Shown: positions 1 through 7,789, numbered from the stretch's first letter. The stretch is DNA of 13,473 nucleotides from Steroidobacteraceae bacterium (GCA_025927665.1 JAICKZ010000047.1:1-13473); one strand, 5' to 3'. Made by a program: numbers and translations. The notes: generated by a model from the sequence alone, not told the origin.

Positions 1-345
1 GTGGAGCTGGCAGAAACATGGCAACAAACGACAGTGATGATCGTCACCGAATTTGGTCGCACGGTGGCCATTAATGGGACTCGCGGTACTGATCATGGCA
101 CTGCGACCTGCGCGTTATTAGTGGGCGGTGCAGTGAATGGTGGCAAGGTGATTGCAGATTGGCCAGGGTTGGCGAGTCATAATTTATATCAAGGCCGTGA
201 CTTAATGCCCACACTGGATCTACGGTCGGTTTTTAAAGGAGTGCTACATGATCATCTTGGCGTTAGCGAATCTTTGCTGGAAACTAAGGTATTCGCTAAC
301 AGTAGAACAGTGAAGCCATTGTCGGACTTAATACAATCTGCGTGA
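1..345 (+). CDS. DUF1501 family protein, C-terminal part (cut by window start)
   Basis: The 114 visible residues match the C-terminal end of DUF1501 proteins, which belong to the alkaline phosphatase/sulfatase-like superfamily and often occur beside DUF1800 genes. Visible family hallmarks are the stretch TEFGRT (residues 16-21), RGTDHG (28-33), the glycine-rich LVGGAVNGGKV (40-50), DWPGL (53-57) and LYQGRDL (62-68), followed by the closing segment that leads to a DHLG motif. The His and Asp of RGTDHG sit where superfamily members bind metal, but no activity is established for this family. Family members are usually near 400 residues, so most of the gene lies upstream. The GTG at base 1 is simply the first in-frame codon of the window and should not be read as the true start. 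The gene converges on the LysR gene with a spacer of 46 bases. Confidence 0.85.
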   Translation: MELAETWQQTTVMIVTEFGRTVAINGTRGTDHGTATCALLVGGAVNGGKVIADWPGLASHNLYQGRDLMPTLDLRSVFKGVLHDHLGVSESLLETKVFANSRTVKPLSDLIQSA

Positions 346-391
346 GTAAGTAACACCCCGATATCATCGTTAGCTGAAGTGTTAGGTCTGT

Positions 392-1294
392 CTAAGCTTT
401 AGCGCGTAAGTGCTGTTTTAAGAAATCGATGACAACGCGTGTTTTGACTGGAAGAAAAGCCCGATGTGGATAGAGCAGGAAAGCTGCAGTATCAAACGTT
501 GTCGCGGTTACTTGATAGGTTGGAAAGATATCTACAAGTCGACCCGACTCGATGTCTTCTTTGACTAACCAGTCAGCTAGCAAAGCGGGTCCCAGGCCCA
601 ATTGCGCTGATGTTCGCAGTGCCAGCGCACTGGATATAGTAATGCCACCACTTACTGGAACCTTGATAACGTGTCCCTTGGAATCTCGAAACAACCACTG
701 CGTTCGAAAGTCTGGCAGCGCAAATAACAAACAAGGTATATCTGTCAGGTCGGCTGGTTTGCGTAATGCTCGTGCTCCCTTTAACCAGCGAGGGGTTGCG
801 CAGACACGATATCGTGTTTCAAATAACTTGGAGGCAACGAAATCACCTAATACTCGCGGCCCAAGACGAATCGCCAGATCGATTCGTTCGGCAACAAGAT
901 CGAGATTGCTATCGGTCAATAAGAGTTCGAGCCTTAGATCAGGATACTTCTTGCGTAGCGTAGGTATGAGTGGAACCAGACAACATTACCCAAATGCCAC
1001 CGACGCGGTCATTCGTAAAAGTGCATTTGGTCCTGTGTCGATCGCACCGGCATCATCTGCAGCAGCATCCAATTCTTGTATCAAGGATTCGATACGAAGA
1101 AGGTAACGCTCTCCCGCTTCGGTCAGACGCATCGCTCGTGTTGATCGATGAAATAGTCGTATCCCCAGTTCTGTTTCCAACTGTCGAATTGATCGCGACA
1201 CTAAAGATGCATCGATACCGCGTTGTCGCGCAACGGCTGCGAAACTGTTGTGACGAGTGATCTCGACAAGTAGGCGTAATGTATCGATATCCAT
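392..1294 (-). pseudogene. LysR-family transcriptional regulator interrupted by one in-frame stop
   Basis: The reading frame spans 301 codons, the normal length of a LysR regulator, with one internal TAA at 986-988. The N-terminal half has the winged helix-turn-helix signature: MDIDTLRLLVEI, then SFAAVARQRGIDASLVSRSI, then LETELGIRLFHRSTRAMRLT, then a linker helix. It ends at MTASVAFG followed by the stop. The same frame continues without a shift as CCLVPLIPTLRKKYPDLRLE and LAIRLGP, which is the first strand of the effector-binding domain, and runs to a TAG at 392-394. Paralogues usually read FGQ at the stop position, so a CAA-to-TAA nonsense change is the simplest explanation (inference). 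If translated as is, the product is a 102-aa DNA-binding fragment without the ligand domain. The gene diverges from the azoreductase operon, the usual LysR regulator/target layout. The downstream half has no good start of its own; the best in-frame codon is a TTG at 917-919. A sequencing error is the main alternative. Confidence 0.85.
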
Positions 1295-1297
1295 TCG

Positions 1298-1310
1298 TGC
1301 AAATTATGCA
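1298..1310. promoter_or_regulatory. Candidate LysR-type operator box 1
   Basis: The 13-mer TGCAAATTATGCA is an imperfect palindrome of T-N11-A form, the consensus geometry of LysR-type binding sites. It lies 3 bases upstream of the LysR start codon, so binding here could autorepress the regulator. Box 2 matches it at 11 of 13 positions. A second perfect dyad, CATGATTATCATG at 1309-1321, overlaps its right end. Function is inferred from sequence and position only. Confidence 0.45.
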
Positions 1311-1338
1311 TGATTATCATGTCAATTATAGTATTTAT

Positions 1339-1351
1339 TGCAAATTTAGCA
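1339..1351. promoter_or_regulatory. Candidate LysR-type operator box 2
   Basis: TGCAAATTTAGCA is again an imperfect T-N11-A palindrome and shares 11 of 13 bases with box 1. The two boxes are 41 bp apart, about four helical turns, which would place both on the same DNA face. It lies 40 bp upstream of the azoreductase start, where an activation site near a -35 element would be expected. I could not find a convincing -35/-10 pair around it. Confidence 0.45.
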
Positions 1352-1391
1352 TGACGTATTTTTCTAATCACCATCTACTTAGGAAAAACAC

Positions 1392-2012
1392 ATGCCTCAT
1401 CTACTGCGTGTTGATGCTAGTTCGCGATTGACAGGGTCCACTTCACGTAATCTCGGTGATCAGTTCGAAACACTATGGCGCAACAGAGGAACATCATTTG
1501 ATGTATTGCATCGCGACGTAGTAAAGATACCTCTGCCATCTATCGAACAAAAAACCATTACCGCGTTTTATACACCGCCCGATCAGTTCACGTCGGAATT
1601 ACGTGAGGCGACTGTGTTGTCGAATGAATTGATTCGCGAGCTAAAGGCAGCGGACGAGCTTTTGTTGACGACACCAATGTATAACTTTTGCATTCCTGCT
1701 GCTCTAAAAGCATGGATAGATCAAATTGTCAGGATTAATCATACGTTCGCATACGACGGAAAGAATTTTACTGGTCTGCTTCAAATGCGTCGCGCCACTA
1801 TCGTCACTTCGTATGGCGCCGGCGGCTATCTCAACAGTGGATCGTTTGCCAGCGTGGATCATTGCGCGCCTTACCTTGAATTTCTTCTGAAATTTCTGGG
1901 GATAGAGAAAGTAGAGCATATAGGTGTGGAAGCGACCACTGGAGATGCTGAGTTATTGACAGCACAAATGAGCATCGCAAAGCAGCAGATTGCTCGTCTT
2001 GCAAATAATTGA
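1392..2012 (+). CDS. FMN-dependent NADH-azoreductase / quinone reductase (AzoR-like)
   Basis: This 206-aa flavodoxin-fold protein resembles the AzoR family. Those cytosolic FMN enzymes use NAD(P)H to reduce quinones, azo compounds and nitro compounds by two-electron transfer. The start LLRVDASSR with STSRNLGDQF forms the phosphate-binding loop of FMN. The family-defining segment PMYNF (residues 95-99) is followed by IPAALKAWIDQIVR and a HTFAYDGKNFTGLL stretch. The later SYGAGGY region corresponds to the second FMN-contacting loop. The length matches the usual 200 or so residues. The ATG is preceded by AGGA at 1381-1384. It is the first gene of an operon with the dehydrogenase 36 bases downstream and is divergent from the broken LysR gene, so it is probably LysR-controlled in intact relatives. 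A physiological substrate cannot be told from sequence. Confidence 0.88.
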   Translation: MPHLLRVDASSRLTGSTSRNLGDQFETLWRNRGTSFDVLHRDVVKIPLPSIEQKTITAFYTPPDQFTSELREATVLSNELIRELKAADELLLTTPMYNFCIPAALKAWIDQIVRINHTFAYDGKNFTGLLQMRRATIVTSYGAGGYLNSGSFASVDHCAPYLEFLLKFLGIEKVEHIGVEATTGDAELLTAQMSIAKQQIARLANN

Positions 2013-2048
2013 CTTATTCATCCATTACTAAATCAAAGGACATACATT

Positions 2049-2924
2049 ATGGCTAAAATTTCAGTGCTTGGACTCGGCGCCATGGGTTCGCGCATGGCCA
2101 AGTCACTTCTAACGTCAGGACATCAAGTCACTGTTTGGAATCGTATCCTCGAACGAGCTCTTACGCTAAGTGACAAGGGTGCTACCGTCGCACGTTCACC
2201 TCGCGAAGCTGTGACTGACGCAGATGTTGTCATTTCCATGGTTCGTAATGATGAGGCATCGCGTGCCGTGTGGCTTGATCCAGACATTGGAGCACTTGCA
2301 GGCATGGCCGTTGGTGCCATTGCTATTGAAAGTTCAACCTTGTCGATTGAATGGATTCGGCAATTGAGCACAATTATGGAACAGCATGGTCGAGATTTTC
2401 TCGACGCGCCGGTGATGGGTTCAAGGCCGCAAGCTGATGCGCGTCAGCTTATCTATTTCGTGGGTGGGAATGCTCAAGTCATCGAGCGTTGCATGCCTGT
2501 CTTTCAATCCATAGGAATAGCTGTTCATCATTCTGGACCTATAGGCAGCGGTGCTGTCATCAAGCTTGCTGTTAATGCATTATTTGGCATTCAGGTGGCG
2601 GCATTTGCCGAACTTATTGGCTTGCTAAAAAGTAGTGGAGTGGATGTAACAAAGGCAATCGACATTATCAGTACAACGCCAGTATGCAGCGTAGCTGCAA
2701 AAGGTGCCGCGGCGTCAATGCTCGCCGCAAACTTCGCGCCATTGTTTCCAATTGAGCTCATCGATAAAGACCTTCGTTACACTCAAGAAGCGGCGGCTAA
2801 TTATTCTGCGTGCTTGCCGCTTACCGATGTGACCAAAAATGTTATGACACGCGCCATATCGAAAGGCCTAGGTGCCGATCATCTCACATCCATCGTTCAA
2901 CTTTATGTAACCCCTGATCGTTGA
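2049..2924 (+). CDS. NAD(P)-dependent oxidoreductase, 3-hydroxyisobutyrate dehydrogenase family
   Basis: This 291-aa protein belongs to the beta-hydroxyacid dehydrogenase family. The Rossmann motif GLGAMG is at residues 8-13, followed by LLTSGHQVTVWNR, ending the second strand. The substrate loop DAPVMGS is at 119-125. The catalytic Lys is K172 in GSGAVIKLAVN, with the helper Asn at N176, the conserved K-x-x-x-N pair. The Lys argues against an imine reductase, a related group in which this residue is usually replaced. The NADP-type Arg after VWN suggests a preference for NADPH, but this is an inference. The substrate is unknown; relatives act on 3-hydroxyisobutyrate, tartronate semialdehyde or succinic semialdehyde. 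The start is supported by AAAGGA at 2035-2040. It follows the azoreductase by 36 bases and is probably co-transcribed with it. Confidence 0.87.
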   Translation: MAKISVLGLGAMGSRMAKSLLTSGHQVTVWNRILERALTLSDKGATVARSPREAVTDADVVISMVRNDEASRAVWLDPDIGALAGMAVGAIAIESSTLSIEWIRQLSTIMEQHGRDFLDAPVMGSRPQADARQLIYFVGGNAQVIERCMPVFQSIGIAVHHSGPIGSGAVIKLAVNALFGIQVAAFAELIGLLKSSGVDVTKAIDIISTTPVCSVAAKGAAASMLAANFAPLFPIELIDKDLRYTQEAAANYSACLPLTDVTKNVMTRAISKGLGADHLTSIVQLYVTPDR

Positions 2925-3242
2925 AAGTCGAAAACCCATCGGTATGCAACAGCGTCCTACTGGACGCCCATCAATCATGTCCATCGCCATTTAATCCGGA
3001 TCTAAATTTAATAAGTTGCAAACCGGCAAAAAAACTTCGCTCAACCGCAACTTTTGTGGTTGAAGTGGGTTCTTAGCGCATCACTGTAATTTAATAGCAA
3101 CAACCGCCAGTTCGGTGGCACAATCCATGGCCGCAAAGTTCATATGTCGCTCTGCTGTCGCTTCCCTGACATGTTGTTGTCGTTGTTTTCTTTTTGATAT
3201 CTGTGTGAACTGCATGGCCTGTTCCATGCGAAGAGAGAGTCT
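2925..3242. other. Intergenic region between the dehydrogenase and the RND operon
   Basis: This 318-base gap contains no gene I can support. It holds a stem-loop at 3041-3063 that may end transcription of the oxidoreductase operon, and the ribosome binding site of the adaptor gene (AAGAGAGAG at 3231-3239). A minus-strand open frame overlapping the 5' end of the adaptor gene shows no recognisable domain. I see no convincing promoter pair for the RND operon, although one is expected here. Confidence 0.5.
3041..3063 (+). terminator. Stem-loop, possible terminator of the oxidoreductase operon
   Basis: The arms TCAACCGCAA (3041-3050) and TTGTGGTTGA (3054-3063) pair over 10 positions with one G-U on the plus strand and a loop of only 3 bases. 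It lies 116 bases after the dehydrogenase stop. No run of T follows, so it is not a standard intrinsic terminator and might instead be an RNA-processing or regulatory hairpin. Confidence 0.3.
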
Positions 3243-4397
3243 ATGTTCCGCGTAATCATCATGGCCATCGCCAGCGTCGTTCTGATAGGTTGTCATCGCA
3301 ATACGAGCATGATCGCCAATGCACAACAATCGGCAATGCATCTGAGCGCTGAAGGCATGCCAGTGACCGGTGCGAGTTCGACTGCTCTATTGATTGAACC
3401 GGAAGATTTACTGACGATTGGGTCCGATGATGTAGAGCAGGGGCCTGCCATCACAGGTGCCATTCAGCCTGAACGTCGCGCTGACCTACGTGCTGAGGTA
3501 TCTGCAGTCGTGCTGCAAGTGCTCAAGGACAACGGTGACAAAGTGCATCGTGGCGATTTGCTGGTCCGGCTCGATGACACTGCTATTCGCGATACATTAA
3601 GTTCTGCGGAAGCTTCAGCGCGCGCAGCTGGACAAGCATTCGATCAAGCGCAAAGACAGTATCAACGTCTGGTTAAATTACGCGAGGCGGGCATGGTGTC
3701 CATGCAAGCGGTCGAGGATGTTGAGATTCAACGCAACAATTTGCAAAGCGAGTTGGAAGCGGCAAAGGCTCGTGTGGTCACGGCGCGTCAACAACTAGAT
3801 CGTACTGAAGCGCGTGCGCCGTTCGATGGAATTGTAAGCGATCGCAAAGTTTCCGCCGGTGATACGGCACAGCTTGGTAAAGAACTTGTAAAAGTGATTG
3901 ATCCACATAGCATGCGCTTTGAAGGCATGGTTTCCGCGGATCATATTGGCGAAGTAAAGACAGGACAGCGCGTCAACTTTCGCATTCATGGATATGCAAG
4001 TCACGCCTTTGTGGGGAAGGTTGCACGCGTCAATCCGGCGACGGATACCATCACTCGCCAGGTCGAAGTACTGGTGAACTTTGTTGATAACACCGACCAG
4101 CTAATTCTCGCGGGCTTGTATGCAGAAGGTCATGTAGATACGGGAGTGCAATCGCATTTGATGATTCCTGCCAGCGTGATCGTGAAGGAAGGCGAACAAC
4201 GCTACGCATGGCGTGTCCATGGCAATGCGCTGCAAAAGGTAAATTTGTCGTTGGGACATCGTGATGAACGTAGTGGTGCTTACGAGTTAAACGGTGGCAT
4301 GGGCAGCGGGGATGCTGTGCTTCGTCACCCAGGCAATAAATTGGTGGATGGGCAGACAGTGGAAGTGAGCAAGTCTGCAACACCCGCCGCGTCTTGA
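3243..4397 (+). CDS. RND efflux periplasmic adaptor (membrane fusion lipoprotein)
   Basis: This 384-aa adaptor of the HlyD/AcrA type links an RND permease to an outer-membrane channel. A lipoprotein signal is visible, with lipobox LIGC at residues 14-17, so C17 would be lipidated. The first half-lipoyl segment runs over about 84-118 (LRAEVSAVVLQVLKDNGDKV, then RGDLLVRLDD). A helical hairpin rich in Ala and Gln follows at about 115-188. The second half-lipoyl motif is ARAPFDGIVSDRKVSAGD at 190-207. The beta-barrel segment begins near 222 and contains NPATDTITRQVEV. The start codon is the only in-frame ATG after an upstream stop at 3195-3197 and has AAGAGAGAG in front. The permease gene follows 41 bases later. 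The substrate cannot be predicted, and no local regulator gene is present. Confidence 0.9.
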   Translation: MFRVIIMAIASVVLIGCHRNTSMIANAQQSAMHLSAEGMPVTGASSTALLIEPEDLLTIGSDDVEQGPAITGAIQPERRADLRAEVSAVVLQVLKDNGDKVHRGDLLVRLDDTAIRDTLSSAEASARAAGQAFDQAQRQYQRLVKLREAGMVSMQAVEDVEIQRNNLQSELEAAKARVVTARQQLDRTEARAPFDGIVSDRKVSAGDTAQLGKELVKVIDPHSMRFEGMVSADHIGEVKTGQRVNFRIHGYASHAFVGKVARVNPATDTITRQVEVLVNFVDNTDQLILAGLYAEGHVDTGVQSHLMIPASVIVKEGEQRYAWRVHGNALQKVNLSLGHRDERSGAYELNGGMGSGDAVLRHPGNKLVDGQTVEVSKSATPAAS

Positions 4398-4424
4398 TAT
4401 CAATAAAATAATATCAATAAAACA
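4397..4424 (+). repeat. 14-bp tandem duplication in the adaptor-permease spacer
   Basis: The unit ATATCAATAAAATA (4397-4410) is followed directly by ATATCAATAAAACA (4411-4424), identical at 13 of 14 positions. It begins at the last base of the adaptor stop codon and fills most of the 41-base spacer before the permease ribosome binding site (AAAGGA, 4427-4432). It looks like a local replication slippage event. An effect on adaptor-to-permease ratio is conceivable but unproven. Confidence 0.7.
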
Positions 4425-4438
4425 CTAAAGGATTCACC

Positions 4439-7400
4439 ATGTTCCTTTCCAACTTCAGTATCAAGCAACCGATTACGACCGTCGCAATTATCATCATGCT
4501 GATGGCGTTCGGCTTGATTGCATTGAGCCATTTGAGAGTGAATGAACGCCCCGACGTGCAACTGCCCTTCATGGTCATCACGATTCCTTATCCCGGTGCT
4601 TCTCCGGAGACCGTGGAGCGTGAAATTATTGACCGGATAGAAAAGGCTTTACAAAGCATTCCGCAGATATATGAAATTCGTTCAACTGCGCATGAGGGCA
4701 GTGCAGAAATCGACATTCAATTCAACTTCAAGAAAAATATGGTGGAGGCATCTGACGAAATCCGCAATGCTATTGCTTCGGTGCGATACAAATTGCCGCT
4801 GGAAATGCGCGAGCCCATCCTGCGTCGGATTGATCCAAATGCACAGCCCATCATGTGGGCAGTGCTTTCATCGACCAAACAATCGCATGCAGAAATATCG
4901 CGTCTTGCAGAAGATCAACTTGCCGATCGTTTCCGCGCCATCGATGGCGTTTCGACCGTTGAGATTACTGGCGCATTGCATCGTGAATTATCGGTGCTTC
5001 TGCACGCAGACAAACTGCGTGAGTACAACGTGTCGGTATCGCAGGTCATCAATGCGTTATCGCAACAGAATACCACTGCGCCTGTGGGTCGCATTAAAGG
5101 TCCGCTGGATGAACAGAGCATTCGTTTAACCGGGCGAATTGAGTCTCCTGCGGAATTTGAACAGATCGTTGTCAAACGCCAGGACAGTGAGATGGTCAGG
5201 TTAGGACAGATTGCCACCATCGAAGACGGTTTCGCGGAGCCTTCGAGTCACAGCCTGCGCGATAGTGTCGCTAATGTAGGGTTTGCAATTTCAAGATCTT
5301 CCGACGCCAGCACTGTCACCGTTGCAGAAAAGATTAGAAAGTTGATTGGTGAGATTTCAAAAGAATTGCCTGAGGGCACTACGCTGGATATCACTTCCGA
5401 TGGCGGCGATGACGCGCAATCCAACCTTAATAATGTAATTGAAGCATTGATCTTTGGCGCAGGACTGACGATTTTTGTGGTGTATGCATTCCTCAATTCC
5501 TGGCGCTCGACATTGATCACGGGATTGAGCCTCCCGACTTCTGCAATCGCTGCATTCATTGCAGTCTGGGCATGTGGATTTACCCTCAACTTCATGACGC
5601 TGCTTGGCTTATCGCTTGCAATTGGTGTATTGATCGACGACGCCATTGTGGTGCGTGAGAATATTGTGCGGCACATGGAGCGCGGACTGGATCGTCGCAC
5701 TGCTGCGCAGGTGGGCACCAGTGAAATTGGTCTTGCGGTGACAGCAACGACCTTTTCTATCATCGCGGTATTTATTCCTGTTGCGTTTATGGGAGGCATT
5801 ACTGGTGAGTGGTTCAGACCGTTTGCACTCACTGTCGCAGCGTCGGTCATTATGAGCTTGTTTATCTCCTTTACCCTCGATCCAATGTTGTCTGCGTATT
5901 GGGGCGATCCACCCCACAAGGAAAATCCATCACGAGGAATTGGTCTGTGGTTATCGCAATTCAACAACTGGTTCGATCATCAATGTGATCGTTACACCAA
6001 GGTGATTGAATGGGCGCTGCATCGCCGTAAATCAATGGCGCTGATTACAATCGGCGCTTTAGTACTTGCATTGTTGTTGCAAGGAAAATTTGGTGGCACA
6101 AGTTTCCTACCACCTTCTGACGAAGACACCATTGTCCTTGATGTACGCACGCCTTCTTCGGCCAGCCTGGAATACGCCAAGTTGAAAGTGGAGAAAGCTG
6201 CGTTGTTGGCGCGCACCATTCCTGAAGTCAAATCGGCTGATAGCAGTATCACGCCCAATGGTGGTCGTGTCTATTTGCACATCGGCAAGAAGACAACGCG
6301 ACATCGCTCTGCAGCCGAGATTGGCATGTCATTGCGCCAGTTGATGTCCCGCTTGGTCGGTGGTGAATATACTGTGCTCGATGATTTGAACAATGGTTCG
6401 CAAAAATCTGTGAACATCATGTTCTACGGCACCGACTCGCGTAAGTTGCTAGAACTTACCACTCAGTATATGGACAGGTTGGCAAAAGTTCCTGGCGCAG
6501 TTGATATTGGTCTCTCGCAGCAAGACCCAAAGGATGAACTAAAAATCGAACTGGACCGCGGACTGGCCAGCTCGCTGGGCATTTCAGTGGGCGATGTCGC
6601 GCAATCGCTGCGCGTCGCATTCGCCGGTGTAGAAGTCGGTGACTGGATCGATCCCACGGGTCAGACGCGAGACGTCGCAGTACGTTTGCATCCTGATGAT
6701 CGCGTGAATGCCGCGAATATTGAACATCTGCCCATTGAAGTGACGGGTACCAATATGGTGTTGCCGCTCAAGCAGATTGCCTCGATCACCATGGGCAAGG
6801 GGCTGCCGGAGATCCAGCATGTGGGTGGCAAGATGATGATTGCAGTATCTGCCAATGCGCAGGGTCGCTCTTCGGGTGAAGTAACTGATGACGCGATGAA
6901 GCTGGCCAAAAGCATGGATTTCCCGTCTGGATACGGTATTCAATTGAGTGGCTCGTCACGCGACCAGCAAGAAGTGTTTAGTGAAATGATCAAAGCGTTA
7001 TTGATGGGCATCGCTTTGATGTACCTGGTGCTGGTCATACAGTTCGGCTCATTTACCGCACCCTTGCCCGTGATGCTTTCCTTGCCACTCAGTTTGATTG
7101 GTGTGGTGTTGGCGCTGCTGGCGACGCACGGTACGCTTAACTTGATGAGCTTGATAGGAATCATTATGTTGATGGGACTGGTCGCCAAGAATGCCATCTT
7201 GTTGCTGGATTGCGCGCGCAAGGAAGAGGCGCGAGGTATCAGCCGCGAAGAAGCGTTGATGCATGCTGGCCGTGCACGGTTACGTCCCATCCTGATGACC
7301 ACCTTTGCGCTGATTGCCGGCATGCTTCCCGTGGCGATTGGTATGGGTAATGGCGGCGAATTCTATCGGCCAATGGCGGTGGCGATTATTGGCGGCACGA

Positions 7401-7636
7401 TCACTGCGACATTGTTGACACTGCTGGTGGTACCAACATTTTACGACAGCATCGAAATTGCACGTGAACGCGCGCTTGCAAAATTTCGACGGCGAATCAC
7501 TCAAAGGACTGCATTGACCGCGTTTGTAATGACGTTGACGGAAGCGTTTGCTACGTTGTTATTAATGCGATTCTTATATCGAGTTACCGTAGGACGATTC
7601 TATGGCAAGGTCTCTTTGACGCCACAAAGCACCTGA
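4439..7636 (+). CDS. RND multidrug efflux permease (AcrB/MdtC-type, HAE1 family)
   Basis: This 1065-aa inner-membrane transporter exchanges protons for drugs or other amphiphilic compounds and captures them in its periplasmic domain. The N-terminus FLSNFSIKQPITTVAIIIML is the typical first membrane helix. The proton-relay acidic pair in TM4 is intact: LSLAIGVLIDDAIVVREN with D400 and D401. The relay lysine of TM10 is K917 in GLVAKNAILLLD. The TM2-TM6 and TM8-TM12 bundles flank two large periplasmic loops, with FLPPSDEDTIVLDVRTP at the start of the second half. The length matches the family (about 1020-1060). After TM12 (VVPTFYDS) there is a basic stretch and another hydrophobic segment around 1025-1049, so the tail is longer than that of AcrB. 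The start is supported by AAAGGA 6 bases upstream. It forms an operon with the adaptor. No TolC-type channel gene follows. Confidence 0.95.
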   Translation: MFLSNFSIKQPITTVAIIIMLMAFGLIALSHLRVNERPDVQLPFMVITIPYPGASPETVEREIIDRIEKALQSIPQIYEIRSTAHEGSAEIDIQFNFKKNMVEASDEIRNAIASVRYKLPLEMREPILRRIDPNAQPIMWAVLSSTKQSHAEISRLAEDQLADRFRAIDGVSTVEITGALHRELSVLLHADKLREYNVSVSQVINALSQQNTTAPVGRIKGPLDEQSIRLTGRIESPAEFEQIVVKRQDSEMVRLGQIATIEDGFAEPSSHSLRDSVANVGFAISRSSDASTVTVAEKIRKLIGEISKELPEGTTLDITSDGGDDAQSNLNNVIEALIFGAGLTIFVVYAFLNSWRSTLITGLSLPTSAIAAFIAVWACGFTLNFMTLLGLSLAIGVLIDDAIVVRENIVRHMERGLDRRTAAQVGTSEIGLAVTATTFSIIAVFIPVAFMGGITGEWFRPFALTVAASVIMSLFISFTLDPMLSAYWGDPPHKENPSRGIGLWLSQFNNWFDHQCDRYTKVIEWALHRRKSMALITIGALVLALLLQGKFGGTSFLPPSDEDTIVLDVRTPSSASLEYAKLKVEKAALLARTIPEVKSADSSITPNGGRVYLHIGKKTTRHRSAAEIGMSLRQLMSRLVGGEYTVLDDLNNGSQKSVNIMFYGTDSRKLLELTTQYMDRLAKVPGAVDIGLSQQDPKDELKIELDRGLASSLGISVGDVAQSLRVAFAGVEVGDWIDPTGQTRDVAVRLHPDDRVNAANIEHLPIEVTGTNMVLPLKQIASITMGKGLPEIQHVGGKMMIAVSANAQGRSSGEVTDDAMKLAKSMDFPSGYGIQLSGSSRDQQEVFSEMIKALLMGIALMYLVLVIQFGSFTAPLPVMLSLPLSLIGVVLALLATHGTLNLMSLIGIIMLMGLVAKNAILLLDCARKEEARGISREEALMHAGRARLRPILMTTFALIAGMLPVAIGMGNGGEFYRPMAVAIIGGTITATLLTLLVVPTFYDSIEIARERALAKFRRRITQRTALTAFVMTLTEAFATLLLMRFLYRVTVGRFYGKVSLTPQST

Positions 7637-7677
7637 CTGACAAAACTTGTCACTTCATTGATCATCATCGCAATGCT

Positions 7678-7704
7678 TGCAGATAGTAGTTGTTGCTATC
7701 TGCA
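7678..7704. terminator. Stem-loop after the RND permease gene
   Basis: The arms TGCAGATAG (7678-7686) and CTATCTGCA (7696-7704) form a perfect 9-bp stem with a 9-base loop, 41 bases after the permease stop. No T-run follows on the plus strand, so termination is possible but not the standard intrinsic kind. It is equally symmetrical as DNA and could be a protein site. Confidence 0.35.
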
Positions 7705-7758
7705 TACTGCACACAATGATCTGAATCTGCGTTATTCTTTGCGAAGTTAAAATCAAAA

Positions 7759-7775
7759 GCTTGGTGCCACCAAGC
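7759..7775. promoter_or_regulatory. Perfect 17-bp palindrome upstream of the DUF2721 gene
   Basis: GCTTGGTGCCACCAAGC reads the same on both strands around its central base, with 8-bp arms. It ends 14 bases before the DUF2721 start codon, and no normal Shine-Dalgarno sequence lies between them. It could be an operator for a dimeric regulator. As RNA it could be a hairpin of 7 pairs with a 3-base loop that affects initiation. No regulator is indicated by the context. Confidence 0.4.
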
Positions 7776-7789
7776 CCGGCGCGGACGGC

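Noticed and set aside
1..3. GTG at the first base as the DUF1501 start codon
   Set aside because: The matched part is the C-terminal third of a family near 400 residues. The frame is open at the edge, so this is a window cut.
351..384. TAACAC / GTGTTA inverted repeat between DUF1501 and LysR as a terminator
   Set aside because: Only 6 pairs, AT-rich, with a 22-base loop and no T-run. It is well within chance.
552..1106. Plus-strand open frame of 184 codons across the LysR gene
   Set aside because: It lies opposite a clear LysR sequence, has a composition typical of an antisense shadow and no recognisable domain.
3081..3341. Minus-strand open frame of 86 codons before and into the adaptor gene
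   Set aside because: It overlaps the adaptor signal peptide, has no domain and is rich in His, Arg and Gln like other antisense frames here.
5248..5967. Minus-strand open frame of 239 codons inside the permease gene
   Set aside because: It is antisense to the conserved TM4 region of the permease and shows no protein-family similarity.
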